Below are positions 36,760-44,816 of a stretch of 64,000 bases of DNA, piece after piece; positions within the stretch are counted from its first letter, which is position 1, and each line of letters starts with the position of its first letter. The DNA comes from JAOUEA01 sp038249195 (GTDB lineage Bacteria > Actinomycetota > UBA4738 > HRBIN12). The position numbers were made by a program, and so were the translations under genes. Where the stretch lies: contig JBBRWM010000005.1 of NCBI GenBank assembly GCA_038249195.1, forward strand, positions 186,001 to 250,000, written 5' to 3'. The notes under the pieces were generated by a model. That model ran no database searches. It was not told the origin of the DNA and worked only from the letters and a program-made list of their open reading frames with translations.

Positions 36760-37257
36760 CTAGGGCCGGTAGTTCGTGAACTGGAGGGCGAGGCCGAAGT
36801 CGTGTTCCTTGACCGCTCGGATGGCGGCTTGCAGATCGTCCTTGGATTTGCCGAGCACGCGCACCTGCGCGCCCTGGATCTGCGTCTGCGCCTTGGGAAC
36901 GGCCTGTCGCACGAACTTGGAGATCTCCTTGGTCTTCTCGTCGGGGATCCCCGTGATGATCTCGATGCTCTGGCGCGCCGTCCCCTTCGCGGCCTCCTCG
37001 AGAGGCCCGGGCTTCAGCGACTTGAGTGGCACGCTGCGCTTGACGGCGCGCTCCTGCAGGACCTGCCAGGCGGCCTTGAGCCGGTCCTCCGTGGAGGAAT
37101 GGAACTCGATCTTCTCGTCGGCGAGCGCCACCGTGGTCCCCGTGCCCTTGAAGTCGAAGCGCTGCGAGATCTCGCGCGATGCCTGATCGACCGCGTTGCG
37201 CACCTCCTGCAGGTCCACTTCGGAGACGATGTCGAAGGAGAACTGGTCCTTGGCCAT
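36760..37257 (-). CDS. yajQ: YajQ family nucleotide-binding protein
   Basis: A 165-residue protein matching the YajQ family over its full length. It starts with FSFDIVSEVDLQEVRNAVDQ and ends with the usual GLALQFTNYR. Two ferredoxin-like domains bind nucleotides, and in some bacteria the protein is a cyclic-di-GMP effector. The start lies 22 bases after the amidohydrolase stop on the same strand, so co-transcription is likely. Confidence 0.93.
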   Translation of the reverse strand: MAKDQFSFDIVSEVDLQEVRNAVDQASREISQRFDFKGTGTTVALADEKIEFHSSTEDRLKAAWQVLQERAVKRSVPLKSLKPGPLEEAAKGTARQSIEIITGIPDEKTKEISKFVRQAVPKAQTQIQGAQVRVLGKSKDDLQAAIRAVKEHDFGLALQFTNYRP

Positions 37258-37279
37258 GGCCCGCAGGATAGCGGACCTG

Positions 37280-38362
37280 TCACCGAGGGTCGTCCACGAG
37301 CCGGCCGTCGAGGATCGTGAGCGCCGGCGCGAGGAACGTTCCCTCACCCTCCCGCGGGTCGTCCCTGAACGCCACGATGTCGGCGGGAGCCCCCTCCTCG
37401 ATCCCCGCGAAGCCCAGGTATGAACGAGCCGTCCACGATGCGGCACCCAGCGCCGTGGACGCGGGGAGGCCAGCTGTGACCATGAGCTCGACCTCGTGAC
37501 GGACCATGCCATGGGGCCCCATGCCGGCGTCGGTCCCGGCCAAGATCGTCATGCCCGCCTCGGCGGCGGCGCGCAGTGTCTCGGGTTGTCGGTCGAGGCC
37601 ATCGTCGATGGCGCTAACCATCGCCGCCGGCCAATCCATCTCACGGACCATCTCCCGGATCCCCACGTCGATCGAGAGGGTAGGCACCCAAGCCACGCCT
37701 TTCGCGATCGCGATGTCGAGCTGGTCCGGCTGCATGAAGCTCGCATGTTCCAGCGAATCGAACCCGACTTCGATCGCGTCCTGGACGACCTCGGCGAGCG
37801 TGCAATGGATGGCGATCCTTCCGCCGCCCTCATGCACGCGCGCGGCGGCCTCCTGCATCGCATCTCGGGTGAACGTGCGGATGAGGCCAGGTCCGGGGAA
37901 CGGAGAATCTCCGATCACCTTGGCCCACCCGCTCCCGGTAGAGAGCTCTTCGACGGCTGCGTCGGGTAGCTCCTGGTCGCCAACTTCCCGAGCGAGTCCG
38001 GGGAAGTAGCGGTCTGGAGGAGCGAGGAAGCGTCCCGCTGTGAGGACACGTGGAAGTCCCAGATCCGGCCCGATCCCCTCAGAGGCGTGATCGGGGCTTC
38101 CCGGCTCGCGGATGAGTAGGACCCCGGCGTCCAACTGAGCGGCCGCGCTCGCCTCGGCCCGCTCGCGTGCCGAGGCGTCATCGGGCGCGGGGCTCGCCAA
38201 TGAAAGGTGAGCGTGCGCATCGACCAACCCGGGCAGCAAGAACCCGTCATCCATCAGGGTATCCGCGTCGTCGACCCCCGTGAAGCTGATGCGTCCGTCG
38301 ACGATGAACAGTTCCCGTATGTCCCCTCCGGGGAGGACCGTGCCACGGATCCGATAGGCCAT
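37280..38362 (-). CDS. Amidohydrolase (imidazolonepropionase-like)
   Basis: A 360-residue metal-dependent hydrolase of the amidohydrolase superfamily. The first metal ligands are in GLVDAHAHLSLASP. A histidine follows in RIAIHCTLAEV, another in SLEHASFM, and the catalytic Asp in LAGTDAGMG. The N-terminal 55 residues form the beta-sandwich. The substrate is unknown. The ATG at 38362 follows AAGGGTGA; a GTG at 38377 is a less likely start. Confidence 0.85.
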   Translation of the reverse strand: MAYRIRGTVLPGGDIRELFIVDGRISFTGVDDADTLMDDGFLLPGLVDAHAHLSLASPAPDDASARERAEASAAAQLDAGVLLIREPGSPDHASEGIGPDLGLPRVLTAGRFLAPPDRYFPGLAREVGDQELPDAAVEELSTGSGWAKVIGDSPFPGPGLIRTFTRDAMQEAAARVHEGGGRIAIHCTLAEVVQDAIEVGFDSLEHASFMQPDQLDIAIAKGVAWVPTLSIDVGIREMVREMDWPAAMVSAIDDGLDRQPETLRAAAEAGMTILAGTDAGMGPHGMVRHEVELMVTAGLPASTALGAASWTARSYLGFAGIEEGAPADIVAFRDDPREGEGTFLAPALTILDGRLVDDPR

Positions 38363-38405
38363 CGCGTCACCCTTCACTCGAGTGTCCCGAGGTACACCTC
38401 TTCGT

Positions 38406-38411
38406 TATCAT
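38406..38411 (+). promoter_or_regulatory. Candidate -10 box of tRNA-Tyr
   Basis: TATCAT ends ten bases before the mature tRNA 5' end. The -35 region is weak. It fits the short leaders usual for tRNA genes. Confidence 0.4.
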
Positions 38412-38421
38412 TGTCCTCCCT

Positions 38422-38503
38422 GGGAGGATGCCCGAGTGGCCAAAGGGAGCGGGCTGTAAACCCGTCGGCGTAGCCTACGGAGGTTCGAATCCTCCTCCTC
38501 CCA
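38422..38503 (+). tRNA. tRNA-Tyr (anticodon GUA)
   Basis: An 82-base class II tRNA. The acceptor stem pairs GGGAGGA (38422-38428) with TCCTCCC (38496-38502), followed by discriminator A. The anticodon loop CTGTAAA carries GTA. A long variable arm (CGGCGTAGCCTACG region) is typical of bacterial tRNA-Tyr. The T arm is GGAGG-TTCGAAT-CCTCC. CCA is not encoded: CCG follows the discriminator position. Confidence 0.95.
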
Positions 38504-38540
38504 CCGACCGACTGACGGACCACCACCACCGATCGTCGCC

Positions 38541-39116
38541 TTAGGGGTACAGTTGGTGCGCCACGCGGTAGCGGAGGTAGATGACTCGCGAGCTGAAGGT
38601 GCGGGTCTCGACGAAATCGAGATCCACTCGGCGCTCGCCCCGGGGGAAGAACGAAACGCCACCGCCGACCAGCACCGGGTAGACCATCGCCCGCTACTCG
38701 TCGATCAGCCCCAACGCGGCCGCCTCGGCGGCGAGGGTCGCGCCGCCGATTGCGATCTCGTCCTGCGCCGGCTCGGCTCGCAACCGCTCGATCTCCTCCG
38801 CCAGGCCACCGGAGGCCAGGCGGGCCGTGCCCTCCACCGCGGATAGCGTGGTGGAGAACACCACCTTTGGGAGCGGCTTCCAGAGCGCGGCCCACTCGAG
38901 CTCTGCGACGTCGAGCGATGGATCCTGGTCGGCGGTCTCCCAGTAGAGCATCGACTCGTACAGCCGTCGGCCCAACAGGTGGACGCCGACGCCGCGGATC
39001 TCGTCGATCCAGAAGCGAAAGACGTCCGCGTCGGGCGCCGTCCAGTCGAAGTGACCGTCCGGCCCGACGATGTAGCCGTCGAGCGAGACGTTCATCGAGT
39101 AGGTCACGCTGCGCAT
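38541..39116 (-). pseudogene. RibD/DHFR-like reductase interrupted by an in-frame TAG
   Basis: The gene encodes a dihydrofolate reductase-like (RibD C-terminal) protein starting MRSVTYSMNVSLDGYIV behind GAGGAGG. After 140 residues ending ALGLIDE, a TAG (38694-38696) interrupts the frame. The same frame then continues for 50 more residues that complete the domain (RAMVYPVLVGGG...LRYRV) to a TAA at 38541. In relatives the interrupted position is usually a Tyr (DEYR), so one base change from TAC or TAT explains it. The family's last strands would be lost, so the product is probably inactive unless the codon is read through or is a sequence error. Confidence 0.82.
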
Positions 39117-39405
39117 CAGAAGTCCTCCTCGGGTTCGACGATACGACCACCGGGCGCCGCAGAACTCATCGCGGCTCGCGGTATCCCCTAGGTAGCGATA
39201 ACGCTGTTTCCACAGACCTGGACTGCAGCGGCCAGGTTCAACCAAGAGGCCGTCGTGCCCCCAGGATTCGCAGCACCGGATCCTAGGATCACCGCCAACG
39301 GAGGTATGAGACTCGTGAGGAACAGGCGCAACTGCGATCTCGAACACGATCGGCCGAGAACTGCGACGGTTCGAGTTGAGATCAAGCCGACGCACGGTCC
39401 GTGGC
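39117..39405. other. Intergenic region, nothing recognised
   Basis: About 290 bases between the broken reductase and the metallo-hydrolase, both on the minus strand. It should hold the reductase promoter. I see no gene, strong hairpin or repeat in it. Confidence 0.5.
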
Positions 39406-40014
39406 CTACGGGCGACGTTCCGGGATCTTCGACCCCGGCGCGTGAGAGAGCCACGTAGGCGCTCCGAGCGCGAGCACGCGACGCTGTCCCTCGGTCGTGC
39501 CGCTGCCGAGCTCGCCGAACCATACGCCCACGTCGCCTCCCAGAACGTTGATGCCGGCGCCGGTCTCGACGACGACGACCTGATGTCCTTCCGTATGCCC
39601 GGGCGCCGGCAGCAGGCGGATTCCCGGTAGCAGCTCCACCTCGCCTTCGTGCTCGACATACGTCGCCCCGTCGAAGTCGACCCATTCTCGGATCGTGTAG
39701 TCGTCGAGCGAACGCGCGTCGGCGAGCTCGCGTGCCTGGACGTGGATCGGCACGCCCGGGAAGAGGCGGTTGCCGCCGCAGTGGTCGAAATGCAGGTGGG
39801 TGTTGATGACGCAGGCGACGTCGCGCGGGATGTTCTCGGGGTGCGGCGTCGGGCTCATATCGTCGAACTCAGGCCTCGAGTCGATCATGCCGGTGTCGAC
39901 GAGCACACGGCCCCCCGGGTGGTCGATCGTCCAGACGAACACGGGCATGCGCTCGCCCTCGACGAGGAGCTCTGCCGCGAGGTGGGCGTTGATCTTGCGT
40001 CCTGGCATGACCAT
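39406..40014 (-). CDS. MBL-fold metallo-hydrolase (lactonase-like)
   Basis: A 202-residue metallo-beta-lactamase fold protein. The zinc motif THLHFDHCGG (HxHxDH) is intact, a further ligand His is in LPAPGHTEGH, and an Asp in LGGDVGVW. The layout (VDTGMIDSR early, then the zinc motif) is close to N-acyl-homoserine lactone lactonases, but the substrate cannot be decided. At 202 residues it is shorter than most lactonases (about 250), lacking part of the C-terminus after the last conserved region. The ATG at 40014 follows AAGGAG by six bases. Confidence 0.8.
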   Translation of the reverse strand: MVMPGRKINAHLAAELLVEGERMPVFVWTIDHPGGRVLVDTGMIDSRPEFDDMSPTPHPENIPRDVACVINTHLHFDHCGGNRLFPGVPIHVQARELADARSLDDYTIREWVDFDGATYVEHEGEVELLPGIRLLPAPGHTEGHQVVVVETGAGINVLGGDVGVWFGELGSGTTEGQRRVLALGAPTWLSHAPGSKIPERRP

Positions 40015-40025
40015 CAACTGCTCCT

Positions 40026-40223
40026 TCAGATCATTTGGGGACGCTGCTCGACGGGCAGCCGCTCCACCTGATGGACGGCTCTCCGTTGGTCAATCGCCTG
40101 TTCCGTGAGTCGCTCGCGGTGCAGCTCCAGGTGGCGACGGATGACGCGTGGGTCTCGCGTCTCCGGACGGCCGACCCTGGCTCGAACGGGATTCAGGTTA
40201 CCGCAGGCAGGGCAGCTCGCCAT
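40026..40223 (-). pseudogene. Short zinc-ribbon start, probable remnant
   Basis: An open frame of 65 residues beginning MASCPACGNLNPVRAR. CPxCGxxNP at the very start is typical of the zinc ribbon that opens some actinobacterial adenylate cyclase/TPR regulators. The second Cys pair that would complete the ribbon is missing, and the rest resembles nothing I know. It is most likely the decayed start of a larger gene. Confidence 0.3.
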
Positions 40224-40263
40224 GGGATGCAGCGTTGGCCATCGGCCGACCGGGGGAAGCGCG

Positions 40264-41553
40264 TTACGGGCGCCAGAGCGGGGCGTTCCAGTCGCTGCGG
40301 CCGTCGTCGGCGGCCCGGGTGATGCCGCCGGATCCATCGGCGTTGACGAACCAGACGGCGTCGTGGGCGAAGACACCCAGCTGAGTGCCGTCGGGCGACC
40401 AGGTGCCGCCGAACGCTTCGGCGACGGTCACGAGACCGGTGCCGTCGGCGTTCATGACGTAGGCGGTTCCTTTGCCGCAGTTGAAGGCGATCCTGGTGCT
40501 GTCGGGCGACCAGGCGGGGAGGCCACAGCCGTAGTTCGTGGGGACGCTTTGGGGGTCCGTGAGGCGGGTGAGGCCGGTGCCGTCGGCGTGCATCACGTAG
40601 ACGTCCGACCGACCGACGATCTCCGATCCGCTCGCGTCCACCCCGACGAAGGCGATGGCGGTTCCGTCCGGGGACCAGGTCGGCTGCTCCAGCCGGCCGC
40701 AGCTCCGGTAGTCCTGGCGCGTGAAGCACCCGTCGGCGATCCCCGCGCCGGTCGCATCCAGCAGCGGGTGGAGGTGGGAGCCGTCGGCGTTCACGACATA
40801 GAGCCGGGAGTCCAACGGATCGTAGGTCGGCGACCCGGTGGGCTCGCTGTTCTGCGAGAACACCAGCTGCCGTCCGTCGGGCGACCAGGAGAACGGCCGC
40901 CGGGCGTCCTGCCACGAGTCGACGTTCCCGCCCGCGGGCGAGATCCGCGACGCGCCCGTGCCGTCGGGGCGCACGACGTACAGGCCGTCGCCCCCGACGG
41001 TGTTTTTCACGTACGCGATCAGGCTCCCGTCCGGGGAGAACGCGGAGTAGCCGTCCCACTCCGGATCGTTCGTCAGACGCGTTTCGCCCGAGCCATCGGC
41101 GTTCACCGCGAACAGGTCCTGACCCAAGGGCGCGTTGCGTTGCACGCTTAGCTGGGTGCCGTCGGGCGACCACGACTCGGCCTCGTTGTTCTGATGCCCG
41201 TCGGTCACCTGGGTGACGGAGCCGTCGGTCTGCTCCATGTACACCTGGAGCGATCCGAAGGGCCGGGCACCGGGCGTGACGCTGCTCGTGAACGCGAACG
41301 CGCCGGAGGGCAGGAGCGATCCTGGCTGAGGCACGATGGTCGCGGCAGGACGCTGTGCGTCGTCGGCGCGCAGGAGGCTCGCGCCGAGCACGCCCGCCAC
41401 CAGCGCCAGCGCCAGCGCCGATCCCACGACGCCGGCGGCGATCCGTCGGTTCCGCTGTTTGCGGTCGCGGCGACGGAGCAGCCGCTCGAAGGCGGGCTCG
41501 GGGACCGGCACCTGCCGGGTGATGCGTTCGAGCTCGGGGCGGGTTTCAGGCAT
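40264..41553 (-). CDS. Membrane-anchored TolB/WD40-like beta-propeller, sigma-factor partner
   Basis: A 429-residue protein. Residues 1-35 are cytoplasmic and charged, a single membrane helix lies at about 37-60, and the rest is a series of PD40/TolB-type blades with repeated motifs such as SWSPDGTQL, AFSPDGSLIAYV and VVNADGSG. Its start overlaps the stop of the ECF sigma factor by eight bases. Anti-sigma factors often pair this way, with a short cytoplasmic arm and an outside sensor, so it may regulate that sigma factor in response to an extracytoplasmic signal. That role is inferred; no classic zinc anti-sigma motif is present. Confidence 0.78.
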   Translation of the reverse strand: MPETRPELERITRQVPVPEPAFERLLRRRDRKQRNRRIAAGVVGSALALALVAGVLGASLLRADDAQRPAATIVPQPGSLLPSGAFAFTSSVTPGARPFGSLQVYMEQTDGSVTQVTDGHQNNEAESWSPDGTQLSVQRNAPLGQDLFAVNADGSGETRLTNDPEWDGYSAFSPDGSLIAYVKNTVGGDGLYVVRPDGTGASRISPAGGNVDSWQDARRPFSWSPDGRQLVFSQNSEPTGSPTYDPLDSRLYVVNADGSHLHPLLDATGAGIADGCFTRQDYRSCGRLEQPTWSPDGTAIAFVGVDASGSEIVGRSDVYVMHADGTGLTRLTDPQSVPTNYGCGLPAWSPDSTRIAFNCGKGTAYVMNADGTGLVTVAEAFGGTWSPDGTQLGVFAHDAVWFVNADGSGGITRAADDGRSDWNAPLWRP

Positions 41554-42088
41554 CGCGGGCCTCCATGGCTGTCCTCATCGCGGCCCGCCCCTGCGAGGCG
41601 AGCGAGCGGACCGTTCCCGCCGCCACGCCCAGCGTCTGGGCGGCCTCCTCGGCCGGGTAGCCCAGGAGGTCGGTGAGCATCAGAGCCGCGCGCTGGCGGG
41701 GGGTGAGCGTGCGCAGGGCGCCGACCAGCTCGTCGTGGAGGTCGGTGGCCGCGAACGGATCCTCGGCGGGGCCGGGGCTGAACGTGCGCTTGGCCGCCAC
41801 CGCCACGCGCCGCCGCCGGCCGAGGGCGCCGTTGACGGCGGCGCGGCAGAGGTACCCGGCCGGGTTCTCCATGGCGCGCACCCGGTCCCAGCGCTCCCAG
41901 ATCTTCAGGAACGCGTCCTGCATGACCTCCTCGGCCTCCTGGGCGTTGCCCGTGACCAGGTAGAGCGCGCGGAACAGGCGCTCGTGCTCGGCCTCGAACA
42001 GGTCCTCGAAGGTCTGCGCCTGCGCGGCCTCGGTCTTCTCAGGGACGACGGTGAGCCGGTCCCGGTCCAGTTCCGATGCCCGATCCAT
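41546..42088 (-). CDS. ECF-type RNA polymerase sigma factor
   Basis: A 180-residue group IV sigma factor. Region 2 spans about 30-100 (LFEAEHERLFRALYLVTGN, then AEEVMQDAFLKIWERW), and region 4 spans about 120-170 with the helix-turn-helix LLGYPAEEAAQTLGVAAGTV. It should direct transcription of a small regulon, often including its own operon. The gene overlaps the propeller gene downstream. The ATG lies immediately after GAGGAGGT, which is closer than the usual spacing. Confidence 0.9.
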   Translation of the reverse strand: MDRASELDRDRLTVVPEKTEAAQAQTFEDLFEAEHERLFRALYLVTGNAQEAEEVMQDAFLKIWERWDRVRAMENPAGYLCRAAVNGALGRRRRVAVAAKRTFSPGPAEDPFAATDLHDELVGALRTLTPRQRAALMLTDLLGYPAEEAAQTLGVAAGTVRSLASQGRAAMRTAMEARDA

Positions 42089-42226
42089 ACCTCCTCAATG
42101 CTGGACGCACCCGGAACGTTCAGGCAAGGGGCGGATCCCATGAGGTGTCTGTCGTGCGGATCAGATCGGGATGGTGCCGCGCCAGACGTAGGCCAGTCCA
42201 CCACATCGCTCACGATGGCTGCTCCG

Positions 42227-42232
42227 TAGACT
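42227..42232 (+). promoter_or_regulatory. Candidate -10 box for leaderless gene at 42239
   Basis: TAGACT lies six bases before the GTG start at 42239, with no ribosome site between. It is one of several such arrangements in this window. Confidence 0.45.
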
Positions 42233-42238
42233 CGGAGC

Positions 42239-43145
42239 GTGTCCGACCAGTTGATCCTCGTGACCGGAGCGTCTGGAGCCGTCGGCGGTGGGCTCACCGA
42301 CCGCCTCCGGGGGGACGGGCGTCACGTGCGCGTGGCGGGACGACGTCCGGGGATGCTCGTGGAGCGATGGCCCAGCGTCGACGCGGTCGAGCTCGACGTG
42401 CTCCGCCCCGACTCGACTTCGCCCGTCGTGGAAGGCGTGAGCACCCTCGTCTACCTGGTGCACTCGATGGAGGCGGGCGCCGGGCGACTTCCACATGCGC
42501 GATGCCGACGGCGCTCGGAACCTCGCCCGCGCGGCCCGAGCGGCGGGCGTGGAGCGTGTCGTCTACCTGAGCGGACTGGGGGATCAGCGCGGACCGCTGT
42601 CTCAGCATCTCTGGAGCCGTCACGAGGTGGGCCGCATCCTCGCGGCGGAGGGGCCGCCGGTGGTGGAGCTCCGGGCCGCGATGGTGATCTCGGCCGACTC
42701 GGCATCGTTCCGCATGCTCACGGACTTCATCCACCGGCTGCCGGCCATGGTGCTGCCGAAGTGGGCCGAGACCCCCACCCAGCCCATCGCGGGGGAGGAT
42801 GTACTCACGTACCTGGCGGCCGCGCTCGACGTCGCCACCGACGATCACCACACGATCGTAGAGATCGGGATGCCCGAGGTGCTCACCTACCGCGCCATGA
42901 TCGAACGCGTGGCGCCGAAGCTGGGGCGCTCGCCGGTCCTGGTCGAGGTGCCGTTCCTCACGCCGAAGCTCTCCTCCTACTGGGCGGGGCTCACGACCTC
43001 GGTCTCGCCCTCGCTCGCCCAGCCCCTGATCGAGGGCCTGTCGACGCCGACGGTCGTGCGGTCCGACCTCGCCCTGCACCTGTTCCCCGAGATCGAGCCG
43101 CTCGGGTTCGACGACACGGTGGATCGCGCCCTCGCGCAGCGATAG
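42239..43145 (+). pseudogene. NAD(P)-binding SDR-like protein with a frameshift
   Basis: The first frame encodes an N-terminal Rossmann motif LVTGASGAVGGGL and runs to STLVYLVHSMEAGAG. There the matching continuation (GDFHMRDADGARNLARAA, then VVYLSGLGD) jumps to the +1 frame and runs to the stop at 43143-43145. Removing one G from the GGG at 42482-42484 restores a single frame of about 300 residues, the usual length of this atypical SDR/NmrA-like group. It is either a real frameshift or a base-calling error at a G run. Confidence 0.82.
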
Positions 43146-43214
43146 CAGCCCGCCACGCAGTGGACTCGGCTGTGACATGGTGAGAGGACATCACGCCCAC
43201 GGAAGGCGCAAGCC

Positions 43215-43349
43215 ATGGCCAGCAAGGACAAGGGCGGCAAGAGCTCCAAGACGGCGGCCTCGAAGTCGTTGAAGGAGAAGCGCGCCGCGAAGAAGGCTAA
43301 GGGCTCCTCCGATTCCTCCGGCTCGAGTTTCAGTATCGGCGGGACGTGA
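43215..43349 (+). CDS. Small lysine/serine-rich protein
   Basis: A 44-residue reading frame of unknown function: 12 Lys and many Ser, Ala and Gly, no hydrophobic segment. It begins MASKDKGGKSSKTAASKSLK and ends SSFSIGGT. GGAAGG lies eight bases before the ATG, and codon third positions are strongly GC, supporting a real gene. Similar tiny basic proteins occur in actinobacteria, but I cannot name a family. It sits 69 bases after the SDR-like gene and 16 before the DoxX-like gene. Confidence 0.6.
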   Translation: MASKDKGGKSSKTAASKSLKEKRAAKKAKGSSDSSGSSFSIGGT

Positions 43350-43365
43350 CGCCAACAGCACGCAC

Positions 43366-43809
43366 GTGAACGCGGCCCGTGCCGTCGTCCGCATGGCGCT
43401 GGCCGCCTTCATGGTGGTGGCCGGCATCGGCCACCTCGTGGCGACCGAATCGTTTCTCGGGCAGACGCCTACTTGGCTCCCCTGGCGCACCGGGATCATC
43501 TGGGCAAGCGGCGTGGTGGAGATCGGGCTCGGCTCGGGGCTCGCGCTCACGAGCGGTGAACGCCGGCGCCGCGTTGGGTGGGCCCTCGCGATCTTCTACG
43601 TGGTGATCTTCCCTGGCAACGTCTACCAGGCCCTCGCCGGCACGGACGCCTTCGGCCTGGACACCCCGCTCGCCCGGTGGGCGCGGCTGCTGTTCCAGCC
43701 GCTCTTGATCGTGGCGGCCCTGTGGAGCAGCGGGGCGTGGCCCGCCCATCGCCGTCCGCCCGGGGGCGGGTCGGAGCCAGCGGACGGCCCGCTCAGCCCG
43801 GCTGCTTGA
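43366..43809 (+). CDS. DoxX-like membrane protein
   Basis: A 147-residue protein with four hydrophobic segments and a polar, Pro/Gly-rich C-terminal tail of about 20 residues. The segment order and the start (AFMVVAGIGHLVATESFLGQ) match DoxX/DoxD-like proteins, a poorly characterised family of small oxidoreductase-associated membrane proteins. The GTG start is at 43366. Confidence 0.72.
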   Translation: MNAARAVVRMALAAFMVVAGIGHLVATESFLGQTPTWLPWRTGIIWASGVVEIGLGSGLALTSGERRRRVGWALAIFYVVIFPGNVYQALAGTDAFGLDTPLARWARLLFQPLLIVAALWSSGAWPAHRRPPGGGSEPADGPLSPAA

Positions 43810-43987
43810 TCAGGCGGGCTAGCGCGAGCTGCCTCGGGTAGGTAACCGCTCACCAGAGGTGCCCTTCCTTCGATCTCGACCTCCGCCGCACCGTCGTCCA
43901 CTTCATGCGCGATCCCCAGCCCCAGCCCCACCCGCCACGTTCACCGAGGCGTTCGCTCGTCCACCTCGAAGAACGTGCAGGAGAGGT

Positions 43988-44015
43988 TTGCACTAAGACG
44001 CGTATGGCGTAACAT
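43988..44015 (+). promoter_or_regulatory. Promoter of the AbiE operon
   Basis: TTGCAC (-35, 43988-43993) and TAACAT (-10, 44010-44015) are separated by 16 bases. This is the best-formed promoter seen in the window. The expected start of transcription coincides with the GTG at 44022, which suggests a leaderless message. A small inverted repeat ACGC-n5-GCGT lies between the two boxes and could be an operator. Confidence 0.6.
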
Positions 44016-44021
44016 TGTGAC

Positions 44022-44816
44022 GTGAAAGGCGCGCAGATGAAAACACGAACAATTTCAGCCAGTCTGGCGCCGGTTTTGGAGGAACTTGAGCTCCGCCAGC
44101 CAGCCGTGGTTACTCGTGCGCTTCTCGGGGAGATCGCGTCGAGCACACAGATCCGTCTCGACGTGGACGAACTCGCACGCCGCCTCGTTCGCATCGGCTG
44201 GCTCCTCCCACTGCGCAAGCGGGACGCCTGGGAGTTCGCCCCCGCCGCGCGCGCGGGCCGGTACCGATCCGGAGATCCCTGGATCGAGTTGCGAGCGCTG
44301 CTGGTGCACGAACCCCAGACATCGGTGGCCGTGGCCTTCGAATCCGCGGTTTGGGAGCTGGGTCACTCCGCTCACCAGCCAGCGGTCCCGGTGCTCGCCC
44401 ATCGCCGCGGTTGGCGTCCCCCGCCTTCCCTCGACGTCCGGAGCGTCACGTTCGACTGGCGCATGCCCACGAGGCCTCTTCGGGGTCTGCCAGTGTGGAC
44501 GGAGGCCACCGCGGTGGTGGCAGCCGCATTCCGCCCGTCTGCCCAAGGGAACTGGGCCAACGCGGACGACTGGCTCCCCAACACCTTTCGCCCGGCGACG
44601 GTGGACGATGTCTTCGAGGAAGCTCGAGGTCGTAACGTCGCGACCTTGGCTCGCCTCGGCTACCTAGCGGAGTGGGCAGAGCGCGATGACATCGCCCACC
44701 GAATCGAGGAGTTGCTCCCTGCTCGCCTGCCGGTAACGTTCCTCGGGTCGCGCGATAGGCGGAATCGATGGAGCAGCCGGTGGCATGTCTACGACGCGGT
44801 GCTGCCGGACCGATGA
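44022..44816 (+). CDS. abiEi: AbiEi-like antitoxin of a type IV toxin-antitoxin system
   Basis: A 264-residue protein (259 if started at the ATG at 44037). The N-terminal 90 residues form a winged-helix-like DNA-binding domain: RQPAVVTRALLGE, then LARRLVRIGWLLPLRKRDAWEFAP. The C-terminal domain follows. AbiEi antitoxins repress their own promoter and neutralise the AbiEii nucleotidyltransferase. The stop overlaps the start of the toxin gene, the classic layout. The GTG at 44022 is chosen because the promoter predicts transcription from that base; the ATG at 44037 has only a weak ribosome site. Confidence 0.8.
   Translation: MKGAQMKTRTISASLAPVLEELELRQPAVVTRALLGEIASSTQIRLDVDELARRLVRIGWLLPLRKRDAWEFAPAARAGRYRSGDPWIELRALLVHEPQTSVAVAFESAVWELGHSAHQPAVPVLAHRRGWRPPPSLDVRSVTFDWRMPTRPLRGLPVWTEATAVVAAAFRPSAQGNWANADDWLPNTFRPATVDDVFEEARGRNVATLARLGYLAEWAERDDIAHRIEELLPARLPVTFLGSRDRRNRWSSRWHVYDAVLPDR

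Noticed and set aside
38422..38503. tRNA-Tyr as the attachment site of an integrated element
   Set aside because: No integrase, no repeated tRNA 3' end and no mobile genes were found downstream; only the crowding of broken genes hints at it.
38541..38696. Stop-codon recoding (amber to an amino acid) as a general code change
   Set aside because: TAG ends other intact genes here (nuoI of operon 1 at 17069-17071, DUF3179 at 57680-57682), so a genome-wide reassignment is unlikely.
44010..44025. TTGTGACGTGAA near the AbiE start as a second Rex site
   Set aside because: The left arm is partial and there is no inverted right arm, unlike the perfect arms at 7024-7041.
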